From NCBI GenBank assembly GCA_903864375.1, contig CAIPFS010000319.1, positions 1-18,912 of the forward strand: a stretch of DNA of 18,912 nt. Direction: 5' to 3'. Below are positions 7,070 to 13,328 of this stretch, in pieces. Source of the stretch: an uncultured Verrucomicrobiota bacterium (GTDB lineage: Bacteria > Verrucomicrobiota > Verrucomicrobiia > Limisphaerales > UBA9464). Numbering within the stretch: position 1 is the stretch's first letter; the number at the start of each line of letters is the position of its first letter. The notes under the pieces are model-generated. The model saw nothing but the letters and a program-made list of their open reading frames with translations, did not search any database and was not told the DNA's origin. Position numbers and translations under genes: made by a program.

Positions 7070-7807
7070 TTACCGGGGGGTACGTTTGTCCCGGAAGTAG
7101 GCGGTGTGGCCGTCGAGGTACAGTCGGTTCCTTCCCCCGCCGTGCATCGTGGTGCCTTTGATGGAATCCGGTACCGCCGCGATGGTGTTGGGAAAATAGG
7201 GATCGACGAGCAACTCGACGTCGATGGGGCCGTTTGGAAAGCCCACAGTGGGATCGTTCGCGGCTTGAAGGTCAGTCACGGCCTGATTGACCGATTTCGT
7301 CCAGAAATCCGCCAGCATCGTGGGGTCACTCAAGTCATTGGTCCGATCAAACCGCCACATCCAATAGCTGACCACCGGTGCATTGGTCGCCGTCGATGAG
7401 GCCTGCACCACCTGATCCAGCTTGCCGATGGAGGAGCCAACAGTGGCCGGACACAACCAGATCCGATCATTCGCCCCGGAATCCCGGAAGACCTGGGGTG
7501 CCCACCCCGCGCGGGGATCGGATGCCGGCCAGGAGCTCCACGGTTTGTAGCCACCAGGAAGGCTCACCTTCAAGTCGCGGCGGTCCGGAAACCGATCCTG
7601 ATTTCCATCCAGATAAACGAAGATGGCGATGCCAATCTGCCGTTGGCTGGACAGGCACGAAGCCTGAAGGGCCTTCTTCTTCGCGCGCCCCAGTGCCGGA
7701 AGCAGCATACCCGCCAGGATGGCAATGATGGCAATGACCACCAGCAATTCGATCAGGGTAAATGCCCGTAGACAGTTGTAGCGCGACACGACCATTCGGG
7801 AAGACAT
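7070..7807 (-). CDS. Type II secretion/type IV pilin-like pseudopilin with H-X9-DG domain
   Basis: Pseudopilin of 245 residues from the ATG at 7807. After a short basic leader (MSSRMVVSRYNCLRA) comes the prepilin helix FTLIELLVVIAIIAILAG, expected to be cut by a prepilin peptidase just before the phenylalanine. The residue before the cut is alanine, whereas classical sites have glycine. The C-terminus contains H-GGGRNRLYL-DG, exactly the H-X9-DG spacing that defines the prepilin-type processing-associated domain of Verrucomicrobiota, Planctomycetota and Lentisphaerota. The globular part has WLCP and other features of this class but no catalytic motif. The frame extends upstream to a TTG at 7837. 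The ATG at 7807 has GAGGGGA directly before it, and a second ATG lies at 7795. The gene stands alone and convergent to the esterase. No secretion ATPase or prepilin peptidase is in the window. Function is probably a cell-surface or envelope filament-like component, inferred. Confidence 0.88.
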   Translation of the reverse strand: MSSRMVVSRYNCLRAFTLIELLVVIAIIAILAGMLLPALGRAKKKALQASCLSSQRQIGIAIFVYLDGNQDRFPDRRDLKVSLPGGYKPWSSWPASDPRAGWAPQVFRDSGANDRIWLCPATVGSSIGKLDQVVQASSTATNAPVVSYWMWRFDRTNDLSDPTMLADFWTKSVNQAVTDLQAANDPTVGFPNGPIDVELLVDPYFPNTIAAVPDSIKGTTMHGGGRNRLYLDGHTAYFRDKRTPR

Positions 7808-8219
7808 TCCCCTCAATCGAAGCAAATGCCAAGCCAAGCGAGGTCCTGTTCAGGGGGAAGGTCAACCGCCCCAATTGCGACCACCACCGCTCCCGTTCCA
7901 GGGTCTCCTCCAGCGGCCGGGGGCAGTCCAAAATGTGCCCGTGACGAGTGATATCCAACCTGACCCCGATTGCCATGGGTTTAACGCTGCTGCTTCGGGG
8001 GGACAAGCAAGGGGCTGGTCCCCTATTTCAGGAGCCGGAGAAAATCGGCTGAATTTCAATTGCTGGATGAGGGGGATCGGACCGGTCAGGGCACCGACGT
8101 GACCGTGGGGATCTCCGAAGACCGCGAGGACCGTGTTTGATGCTCTATTTTGACACGAGCTATCTTGTCCGGCTCTTGGCGGCGGCATCGGCGTTTGGAG
8201 TCGAAGGAATCAATATTCT
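7808..8219. other. Gene-poor stretch: palindrome and toxin relic
   Basis: About 410 bases lie between the pseudopilin start and the FG-GAP/ASPIC gene end without an intact gene. It should hold the pseudopilin promoter near 7810-7900, though no clear hexamers are visible. It also contains overlapping palindromes at 8000-8024 and, on the plus strand from 8140, the first codons of a PIN-domain toxin; both are listed separately. The mixture suggests a place where older genes or small mobile palindromes have decayed. Confidence 0.5.
8000..8024. repeat. Overlapping palindromes, REP-like candidate
   Basis: GGGGAC (8000-8005) can pair with GTCCCC (8019-8024), or alternatively AGGGG (8011-8015) with CCCCT (8021-8025) around CTGGT. 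The two folds exclude each other. The sequence is not followed by a T-run on either strand. Its form resembles short extragenic palindromic elements, but whether it is repeated in the genome cannot be seen here. Confidence 0.3.
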
Positions 8220-8223
8220 TTAA
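8140..8223 (+). pseudogene. Relic of a PIN-domain (VapC-like) toxin gene
   Basis: From the ATG at 8140 the plus strand encodes 27 residues before a TAA at 8221-8223. The first 12, MLYFDTSYLVRL, are a close match to the N-terminus of PIN-domain RNases of the VapC type. There the first beta strand carries the catalytic aspartate in a D-T-S/D-A-S context (here D5). After that leucine the resemblance stops (LAAASAFGVEGINIL), and the remaining three acidic residues of the PIN active site are absent. Intact VapC proteins have about 125-145 residues, so at least 100 are missing. No frame nearby restores them. The relic's end overlaps the last codon of the opposite-strand ASPIC/UnbV reading frame. 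A TGA stop overlaps the ATG (TGATG), as in toxin-antitoxin pairs, but no recognisable antitoxin remains. Identification rests on a short motif, so it is moderately uncertain. Confidence 0.45.
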
Positions 8224-8594
8224 AACGAAGAGGCAGGTCGGTGGACTCGGGCAGGAGGCTGGAAAACCGACTGCCATTGGTCTCGCACAGGATGAGGGAC
8301 CGAGGTCGTCTGACCATCGGGCCAATGGATGGTGACCCCCAGGACTTGATTGGTCCCCAATCCAAAATGGACCGCGGGGGCGGTCTGGGAACGGTATCCG
8401 TCTCCCGCCAGAATCCACCGTGTCTGCTGTCCGGAGGAATCCTCCAGAACCACCCGGGTGCCGACCGGGCATCGCCGTCCGGCGTCGAGTCGGAGGCCGA
8501 TCCAGTGGCCCACGGTCGGCAACTCGTTGTGGAAGACCAACATTCGGCGCTGGCGGACGGGCCAGGTTTCCTCGGTCAGCATGACGACATCCAA
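8220..8594 (-). pseudogene. ASPIC/UnbV C-terminal domain, split from the FG-GAP gene by a frameshift
   Basis: This 124-residue minus-strand frame encodes the C-terminal end of the upstream FG-GAP protein. Its first residues, MDVVMLTEETWPV, complete the last FG-GAP calcium loop. VGHWIGLRLDAGRRCPVGTRVVLEDSSG, in two stretches, plus GDGYRSQTAPAVHFGLG and VTIHWPDGQTTSV make a typical ASPIC/UnbV domain (PF07593-like), which in this family always follows FG-GAP repeats. Adding one G to the GGG at 8603-8605 on the minus strand restores one uninterrupted gene, 8220-10582, of 787 codons plus stop. Alone, the fragment has no signal peptide, and an ATG at 8594 is unlikely to be a genuine start. It may be a real mutation or an error in a G-run in the assembly. 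Confidence 0.8.
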
Positions 8595-10582
8595 TCGTCC
8601 GTCCCGTCCACATCATCCGCCACCAGATTCCTGCAATCGGCGGGAAAGGTCAGGCCGGTAAGCCAGCCGACATCCGTCCATTCATCGGGCGCCGACTCAA
8701 TAATCAGGGAGTTGTGTTGCCAACCGCCGTAACTGGCCTGGGTGGCGCGGCGCCGTCCGGTGGCCGAACGGAAGTAGAAATCCGCCGACGGGCTGTTGGT
8801 GGATGCGGCGACATCGACATCGTGCCGCCAGAACTGGCGCTCATAGTCCCGGGTGCTCGGCTGGGTGTCGTGGCCTGCCGCCACGACCCACTCGGACCGG
8901 CGCTCATTGCCAAAATCGGACCAGGCCGCCCCCCAGCTCCAACCGGTTTCGGTCAGGGCCTGAAGTTTCGTTCCCTCCTCCAGTTCGAACCTGCCGGGTT
9001 GGGTCGTCTGACTGACAAAAAGCCGGTTGCCGTGGGTCATGGCCCTCCGGCGGTTCACCGTGGCCGCGCTGCCGGGACGCTCCAATCCGAATCGATTGAG
9101 CCGGGCGGCCACGGGTGAGTTCATGCCGATCATCCAGATATCGGGAAGGCCATCGTGATTAAAATCCGCGATCACATGCGACATGCCGAATGCCTTTCCA
9201 GAGTCGCCCAGGCTGGCCGTGACATCCTGAAAGGTTCCAGGTCCGGTTGACTGGAAGATGTCCAATCCCGCGAAATCACTGACGACCACCAGGTCAGACC
9301 TGCCGGTGCCGGAAAGATCGACAAACGAGGCACTGTACGCCCGACGACGACGCTTGGACTCGAGGCCGGATCCCCGGGTGATGTCCTGGAACCGGCCGCC
9401 GACATTGTGGAGGAGATAGGATGGAAAGCCGTCGTTGGCATCGTCAAACGGGGTGGGGAACTGTCCTCCCAGATAAGGGAGCTTGTATTGTCCCAGCCAG
9501 ATGTCCGGTAGTCCGTCTCCGTCGATATCTCCCACGGCCATCACCTGGGGATGCTGAAGCGGCGGGGAAGCGGTCCAGAGTCGTTGGGGTGACTGAGGGT
9601 CAAGGCCGGCACCCGGGATTCCGCGCATGAGCGACAGGCCGTTGTGATCGGCCAGGACGAGGTCCGCGATGCCGTCACCATCCAAATCGCTCACGGCGGC
9701 TGCCCAGACCGGGGCCTCGGGAAGGGAATCGATGCGTTTCGGGATGAATCGTCGGACCATGGATGAGCTACCTGGAGCGGACGGTTCGTTGTGCCACCAT
9801 TGACGGCTTCCGACGGTCAGGAAATCGGTTGAGCCGTCCCCGTCCAAATCGAGGGCCAGGAGTGGGTCAGAAAAACCGGATTGATTCAGGGGAAGCGACG
9901 ATTCCTGGCGGACGGCAAAGGGGATGGGACCCTGCCGGCGCAGCATCCGGGCATCGGTGATTCGAATACGGTGAGGGGAGACCGGCAGGGGGCCAGGTTC
10001 CCATTCCACCTCGAGGTTCCCTTCCACGCAGACACGATCCGGAGGGTTGGTTCTCCCGGCGGGGAGCCGGAAGTGAACGGTGGATTTGGCGGCATCATTT
10101 CCGCGGGCCGGTATATGGTCGGTCAGATGCCATTCGGTACGGTCGAGGAGCCAGTGTCCCTGCTGCCATTCCTGAAGAAGAGCGGACCAGAGCTGTGCGT
10201 CCTGCCGTGGGTGGTTCGGGAGCGGTACGGTAAAAATGGTTTCCTCGATGGACCACGGCAGGGATCGATGCCCCGTTTCGACGGGGAGTTCGGGGACCCC
10301 GGCAAAGAACTGTCGCCAGGCGGCAGCCGGATCCGTTGTTCGATTCAGGGAATCCCAAAGCTGAATCCAGATGTCCTCATAAGCCTCCGCATCCATTTCC
10401 CGCTCCCAGACAGTCAGGTCGGCGGCCTGTTCCCGCTGCTCCAGGGAGAGGTAATCCCGGGCGTTTCGGGTGGCCTGGTCGTTGGGTGGACCAGGGGACT
10501 CTGACACCGTTCGGCGGCATCCCATCCAGAGAACCATGAGCACCAGGGGCAATCGGAGGAGGCAGGCGGTTCTTGGGGCCAC
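8576..10582 (-). CDS. FG-GAP (VCBS-type) repeat protein, 3' end frameshifted
   Basis: Predicted exported, possibly lipid-anchored, beta-propeller protein. As read, the product is 668 residues from a GTG at 10582. The N-terminus has a hydrophobic core LPLVLMVLW ending in M-G-C (Cys22), a poor lipobox because position -3 is tryptophan. A helical region of about 130 residues follows, then FG-GAP-type calcium loops: LDLDGDGSTD (about 245), VSDLDGDGIAD (about 298), VGDIDGDGLPD (about 351), VDLSGTGRSD (about 421) and ADFNHDGLPD (about 472). The last loop is interrupted: VADDVDG is followed by out-of-frame residues and a stop at 8576, while D-G-R-L-D-V continues in the next frame (see 8220-8594). 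Proteins of this build are abundant and mostly uncharacterised in Verrucomicrobiota and Acidobacteriota. The start lies only 25 bases beyond the T-run of the strong terminator after the upstream lipoprotein gene, so its promoter is unclear. Confidence 0.88.
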   Translation of the reverse strand: MAPRTACLLRLPLVLMVLWMGCRRTVSESPGPPNDQATRNARDYLSLEQREQAADLTVWEREMDAEAYEDIWIQLWDSLNRTTDPAAAWRQFFAGVPELPVETGHRSLPWSIEETIFTVPLPNHPRQDAQLWSALLQEWQQGHWLLDRTEWHLTDHIPARGNDAAKSTVHFRLPAGRTNPPDRVCVEGNLEVEWEPGPLPVSPHRIRITDARMLRRQGPIPFAVRQESSLPLNQSGFSDPLLALDLDGDGSTDFLTVGSRQWWHNEPSAPGSSSMVRRFIPKRIDSLPEAPVWAAAVSDLDGDGIADLVLADHNGLSLMRGIPGAGLDPQSPQRLWTASPPLQHPQVMAVGDIDGDGLPDIWLGQYKLPYLGGQFPTPFDDANDGFPSYLLHNVGGRFQDITRGSGLESKRRRRAYSASFVDLSGTGRSDLVVVSDFAGLDIFQSTGPGTFQDVTASLGDSGKAFGMSHVIADFNHDGLPDIWMIGMNSPVAARLNRFGLERPGSAATVNRRRAMTHGNRLFVSQTTQPGRFELEEGTKLQALTETGWSWGAAWSDFGNERRSEWVVAAGHDTQPSTRDYERQFWRHDVDVAASTNSPSADFYFRSATGRRRATQASYGGWQHNSLIIESAPDEWTDVGWLTGLTFPADCRNLVADDVDGTDDWMSSC

Positions 10583-10606
10583 GGTTCAGCGATGGTGGGG
10601 AGGCAG

Positions 10607-10644
10607 CCAAATAAAAAGGCACCGCTCCATTGCGGAGCGGTGCC
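10607..10644 (-). terminator. Rho-independent terminator after the lipoprotein gene
   Basis: On the minus strand GGCACCGCTCC (10644-10634) pairs perfectly over 11 bases with GGAGCGGTGCC (10628-10618) around the loop GCAAT, followed directly by TTTTTATTT. This is a textbook intrinsic terminator and the best in the window. It begins 20 bases after the stop codon of the lipoprotein gene, so it marks the likely 3' end of the transcription unit running from the right side of the window. Confidence 0.92.
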
Positions 10645-10664
10645 GATGGAAGGGGAGGGGCACG

Positions 10665-11015
10665 TTAACGACCGCGCTGAGCCCGGCTGATATTCTGGTA
10701 GGCTTCCAACGCCTTGGCATCCTTTTGGGCGGCGTTCAGGAGGTTGGCATCCAGTCCACGCAGTTTGTCCGCCTCTTCCTGGGAGAGGGTGGGCTGTTGC
10801 TTGAGCTTGAAGATGGTGGCAGCGGCTTCGTCGTAATTCTTGGCGGCCAGAGCCTTTTGGGCCTGATCCTCAGCGGCTCGAACCTCGGCGGACGAACCCG
10901 CTCCCGAAGTCGGGCGCGGTGCCGACGAAGTGTCGGCAGAGGCTGCGACATCTTCTTTCTTGCAGGCCGTCAGCAGGAGCCCTGCGGCCATCAGTCCAAT
11001 CCAACAACGGTTCAT
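10665..11015 (-). CDS. Small lipoprotein with a TPR-like helical pair
   Basis: Protein of 116 residues from the ATG at 11015. The N-terminus is a clear lipoprotein signal peptide: MNRCWIGLMAAGLLLTAC, with lipobox L15-T16-A17-C18, lysine at +2, and no aspartate that would retain it in the inner membrane. An outer-membrane location is therefore expected. A Ser/Ala/Pro/Gly-rich linker (about 22-42) leads to two or three amphipathic helices (QAQKALAAKNYDEAAATIF, then LSQEEADKLRGLDANLLNAA) that look like one TPR-type hairpin. Small lipoproteins of this kind recur in Verrucomicrobiota without known function. It follows the pseudopilin gene after 48 bases on the same strand and precedes the strong terminator, so it is probably the last gene of that transcription unit and a plausible partner of the pseudopilin. 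No ribosome binding site is visible. Confidence 0.85.
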   Translation of the reverse strand: MNRCWIGLMAAGLLLTACKKEDVAASADTSSAPRPTSGAGSSAEVRAAEDQAQKALAAKNYDEAAATIFKLKQQPTLSQEEADKLRGLDANLLNAAQKDAKALEAYQNISRAQRGR

Positions 11016-11063
11016 AAGATTCTGATATGGGTAAATACCTGTAGAGGGCGTATCCGCAGAGGA

Positions 11064-11987
11064 TTACTTGCCGTAGGCCGGGCCAATGAACAGGTAATTG
11101 TCAGGGGAGCGCGGTTGAATCAGTGTGATTCCCTTCGGTTGACCATCGGTGGTGCCTCCCATGGCCGTGAACTGGCGATACTTCATGAACTCCGCTGTTC
11201 CGCCAATCCGCCCGATGCCAGAGGAACCGCCCCAGTCTTCATTGATGACGTTGTACTTGTACTTGCCGGCACCGTGGCGCTGCGAGACGCCTTCGGAAGG
11301 CTGATTACCGGCATCGTTGAAATAAAACGGACGCTGCTCGGCGGTTTCCCAGCACAGAATATCCAGGGCCCGGAAGCTGGTGATCTTGCGTCCCACCCCT
11401 TTATCCCACAACGGGAAGCTGCCCGAACCCAGATCAATGATGCAGCCGTTCCAGGTATAGCTGGTGAGCTTGATGCTGCGACCGGCCCACTCGGTTTTCT
11501 TTCGGCTGGAAATCTCTGATAAATCCTTCGGGCAAAGCAGCACTTTGGGGCTCTTGAGAATCGGACCAAGCTGGCCCATCTTGAAGAATGGGACCTGCGC
11601 CTGGTATTTGGAGGCTGCATCCTCGGGTTGTTTGGCATCGCCGGCCCCATCGGGAATCGGTTTGTTGACTGGGATTCGGTTACCCTGGTTGTCGGACGCC
11701 GTGCCGTCGCTGGTTTGCCGGTAGGCCCAACCATTTGCCGTGCTGCTGCCCCAGGTCGGTCCTGGCAGGTAGTCCTGGCTATCGGTTGTATAAATATTTA
11801 CCGCCAGCATCTGCTGACGAATCCCGTTGATATCGACGGTGGCCAGGGCCTTGTCTTTGGCGCGGCCCAGGGCGGGAAGAAGCATTCCCGCGAGAATCGC
11901 GATAATGGCGATGACAACCAGCAGCTCGATTAGGGTAAAAGCGAGACGCCGCCTGAAAATGGAATGCGGGCAACGGAAGGTTTGCAT
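11064..11987 (-). CDS. Pseudopilin with divergent C-terminus
   Basis: Pseudopilin of 307 residues from the ATG at 11987. The leader (MQTFRCPHSIFRRRLA, strongly basic) is followed by FTLIELLVVIAIIAILAG, again with alanine before the expected prepilin peptidase cut. The helix and following MLLPALGRAK are identical at protein level to those of the pseudopilin at 7070-7807, while the remainder is unrelated in sequence. The globular part contains LLCPKD and, near the C-terminus, SQRHGAGKYKYNV ... GGTAEFMKYRQF. The latter resembles the usual RHG...DG-AEF ending of these proteins, but with an insertion and no DG pair at nine residues from the histidine. The frame runs upstream to 12080 but that part is unlikely to be translated. 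It lies 97 bases after the histidine kinase gene and 48 bases before the lipoprotein gene on the same strand. Confidence 0.88.
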   Translation of the reverse strand: MQTFRCPHSIFRRRLAFTLIELLVVIAIIAILAGMLLPALGRAKDKALATVDINGIRQQMLAVNIYTTDSQDYLPGPTWGSSTANGWAYRQTSDGTASDNQGNRIPVNKPIPDGAGDAKQPEDAASKYQAQVPFFKMGQLGPILKSPKVLLCPKDLSEISSRKKTEWAGRSIKLTSYTWNGCIIDLGSGSFPLWDKGVGRKITSFRALDILCWETAEQRPFYFNDAGNQPSEGVSQRHGAGKYKYNVINEDWGGSSGIGRIGGTAEFMKYRQFTAMGGTTDGQPKGITLIQPRSPDNYLFIGPAYGK

Positions 11988-12084
11988 AAACAGTGCGTGT
12001 GGACCTTGAAGTTTTAAACGAACTGTTGGAGGAATGTCAAACGGTCTTTGAAGAAAGCCCGTCTGCAGGGTCGCCGGCACCCAC

Positions 12085-13281
12085 CTACGGGGCTTTGGTC
12101 ACCAAGGGGGGGACGGTTGAGCCCATCTCCGCCAGAGTGATGCGATCGGTATCGTCCGGACTGAGCAATGGAAGTCGGAACCGGAACGTTGCCCCCGTGC
12201 CCACGTCGCTGGAGACCTCGATGTTTCCGCCGTTCTCCCGGATGATCCGGTCGCAAATCGCGAGACCCAATCCAGTCCCATGCGCCTTGCCGAAGGTAAA
12301 GAACGGCTCAAAGATATGGGGTCGATGCTCGGGCGGGATGCCGCAACCGCTATCGGAAATTTCCGTGGTCGCGAATCCGGCCTCCAGCCAGAAGCGGAGC
12401 GTCAGCCGGGGTTGAGGCAGGGCCGACATGGCATCAAATGCATTCTGGCAGAGGTTGTTGAACACCCGGGTCATCCGCTGTGGATCAAACCGCAATCGAA
12501 TATCGGGGACCTCCCCCTCCACTCGAAGCTCGACTCCCCGCCGAAGAGCATCGGGACGCAATTCCTCCAGAATATCCTGAATGAAGACGGCGTAGCGGAC
12601 CCGTGGCAGAATCGCTCTCGGAGGAACCGACCGGGTGAAATCGAGCAACTCCTGCATCATCTGGTTCAGGAAGCCGATTTGTTTGCGGATGCGGTCCCGT
12701 GCGTTGCGCCGCACTTCCGGCGAGCCGTCCGCCTCGGCGGCAATATCGGCTGCCAGACCAATGACATTCAACGGATTGCGAAAATCATGGACGATGGTGC
12801 CGGCCAGCCTCTCGACCATCTGGACCCGTTCTGCATTGAGGGATTCCTGCAAAAACCGGCCATTGAATTCCCGCATGCGAATGCTCGCATCCCTCACCAG
12901 CGAGGCCGAAAGGAGCGGGGAGCGGACCAATAATTCGAGGACCGTCTTGACCGGCAGAAATGCGAGGTGGCAGTCGCTCATGGCCTTGGCAGTGGCCGAA
13001 CGGGCACCGCCGTCGAAAGTGGCCATTTCGCCAAAATACTCGCCCGCCTCCATGCGCGAGAGAACATGAAACCGCCCCGGACCGGACTGGGCATAAATCT
13101 CGACCCGTCCCTCGAGGATGATATAGAGGCCGTTCCCATCATCGCCTTCCAGGAAGACCGTCTGGCCGGCGACGTACCGGTACTCCACCGCATGGTCGCT
13201 GACGAAACGTTGATCACCCGCCGACAGATGACGACAAAACCGGGATTGTTCCAAGGGAACCACCCCGGTAGGGTCGACCAA
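12085..13281 (-). CDS. Soluble histidine kinase with N-terminal cyclic-nucleotide-binding domain
   Basis: Cytoplasmic sensor kinase of 398 residues without membrane segments. Residues about 17-135 form a cNMP-binding (CRP/FNR-like) domain. The phosphate-binding cassette GEYFGEMATFDGGARSAT retains the glutamate (E85) and arginine (R94) that contact the cyclic nucleotide phosphate and ribose, so ligand binding is plausible. A linker helix leads to the HisKA-type domain with phospho-acceptor H165 in VHDFRNPLNVIG. The ATPase domain has the N-box FNNLCQNAFDAM, G1 box DSGCGIP, F-box IFEPFFTFG and G2 box GTGLGLAI, all intact. No receiver domain or response regulator is present in the window. The start is uncertain: TTG at 13281 or GTG at 13263, neither with a good ribosome binding site. 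It lies 47 bases after the 1145-aa secreted-protein gene and 97 bases before a pseudopilin gene, an unusual setting for a kinase. Which cyclic nucleotide it binds is unknown. Confidence 0.9.
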   Translation of the reverse strand: MVDPTGVVPLEQSRFCRHLSAGDQRFVSDHAVEYRYVAGQTVFLEGDDGNGLYIILEGRVEIYAQSGPGRFHVLSRMEAGEYFGEMATFDGGARSATAKAMSDCHLAFLPVKTVLELLVRSPLLSASLVRDASIRMREFNGRFLQESLNAERVQMVERLAGTIVHDFRNPLNVIGLAADIAAEADGSPEVRRNARDRIRKQIGFLNQMMQELLDFTRSVPPRAILPRVRYAVFIQDILEELRPDALRRGVELRVEGEVPDIRLRFDPQRMTRVFNNLCQNAFDAMSALPQPRLTLRFWLEAGFATTEISDSGCGIPPEHRPHIFEPFFTFGKAHGTGLGLAICDRIIRENGGNIEVSSDVGTGATFRFRLPLLSPDDTDRITLAEMGSTVPPLVTKAP

Positions 13282-13328
13282 GGTTGGGGGAATTTCCAGT
13301 GCTAATCAGGATCGCCCCGTTTCACGGC

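Noticed and set aside
8036..8139. Remains of an antitoxin gene before the PIN relic (frame ending TGA at 8138-8140)
   Set aside because: The frame ends with VTVGISEDREDRV, faintly like a ribbon-helix-helix start, but it is too short and lacks any other support.
10470..11519. Open frame of 349 codons on the plus strand over the lipoprotein and pseudopilin region
   Set aside because: It crosses two well-supported minus-strand genes and the terminator, and its translation shows no signal peptide or known motif.
13311..13328. Hairpin CCGT/ACGG between the 1145-aa gene and the kinase gene as a terminator
   Set aside because: The stem is only four pairs and no T-run follows, so it is no evidence for separating the two genes.
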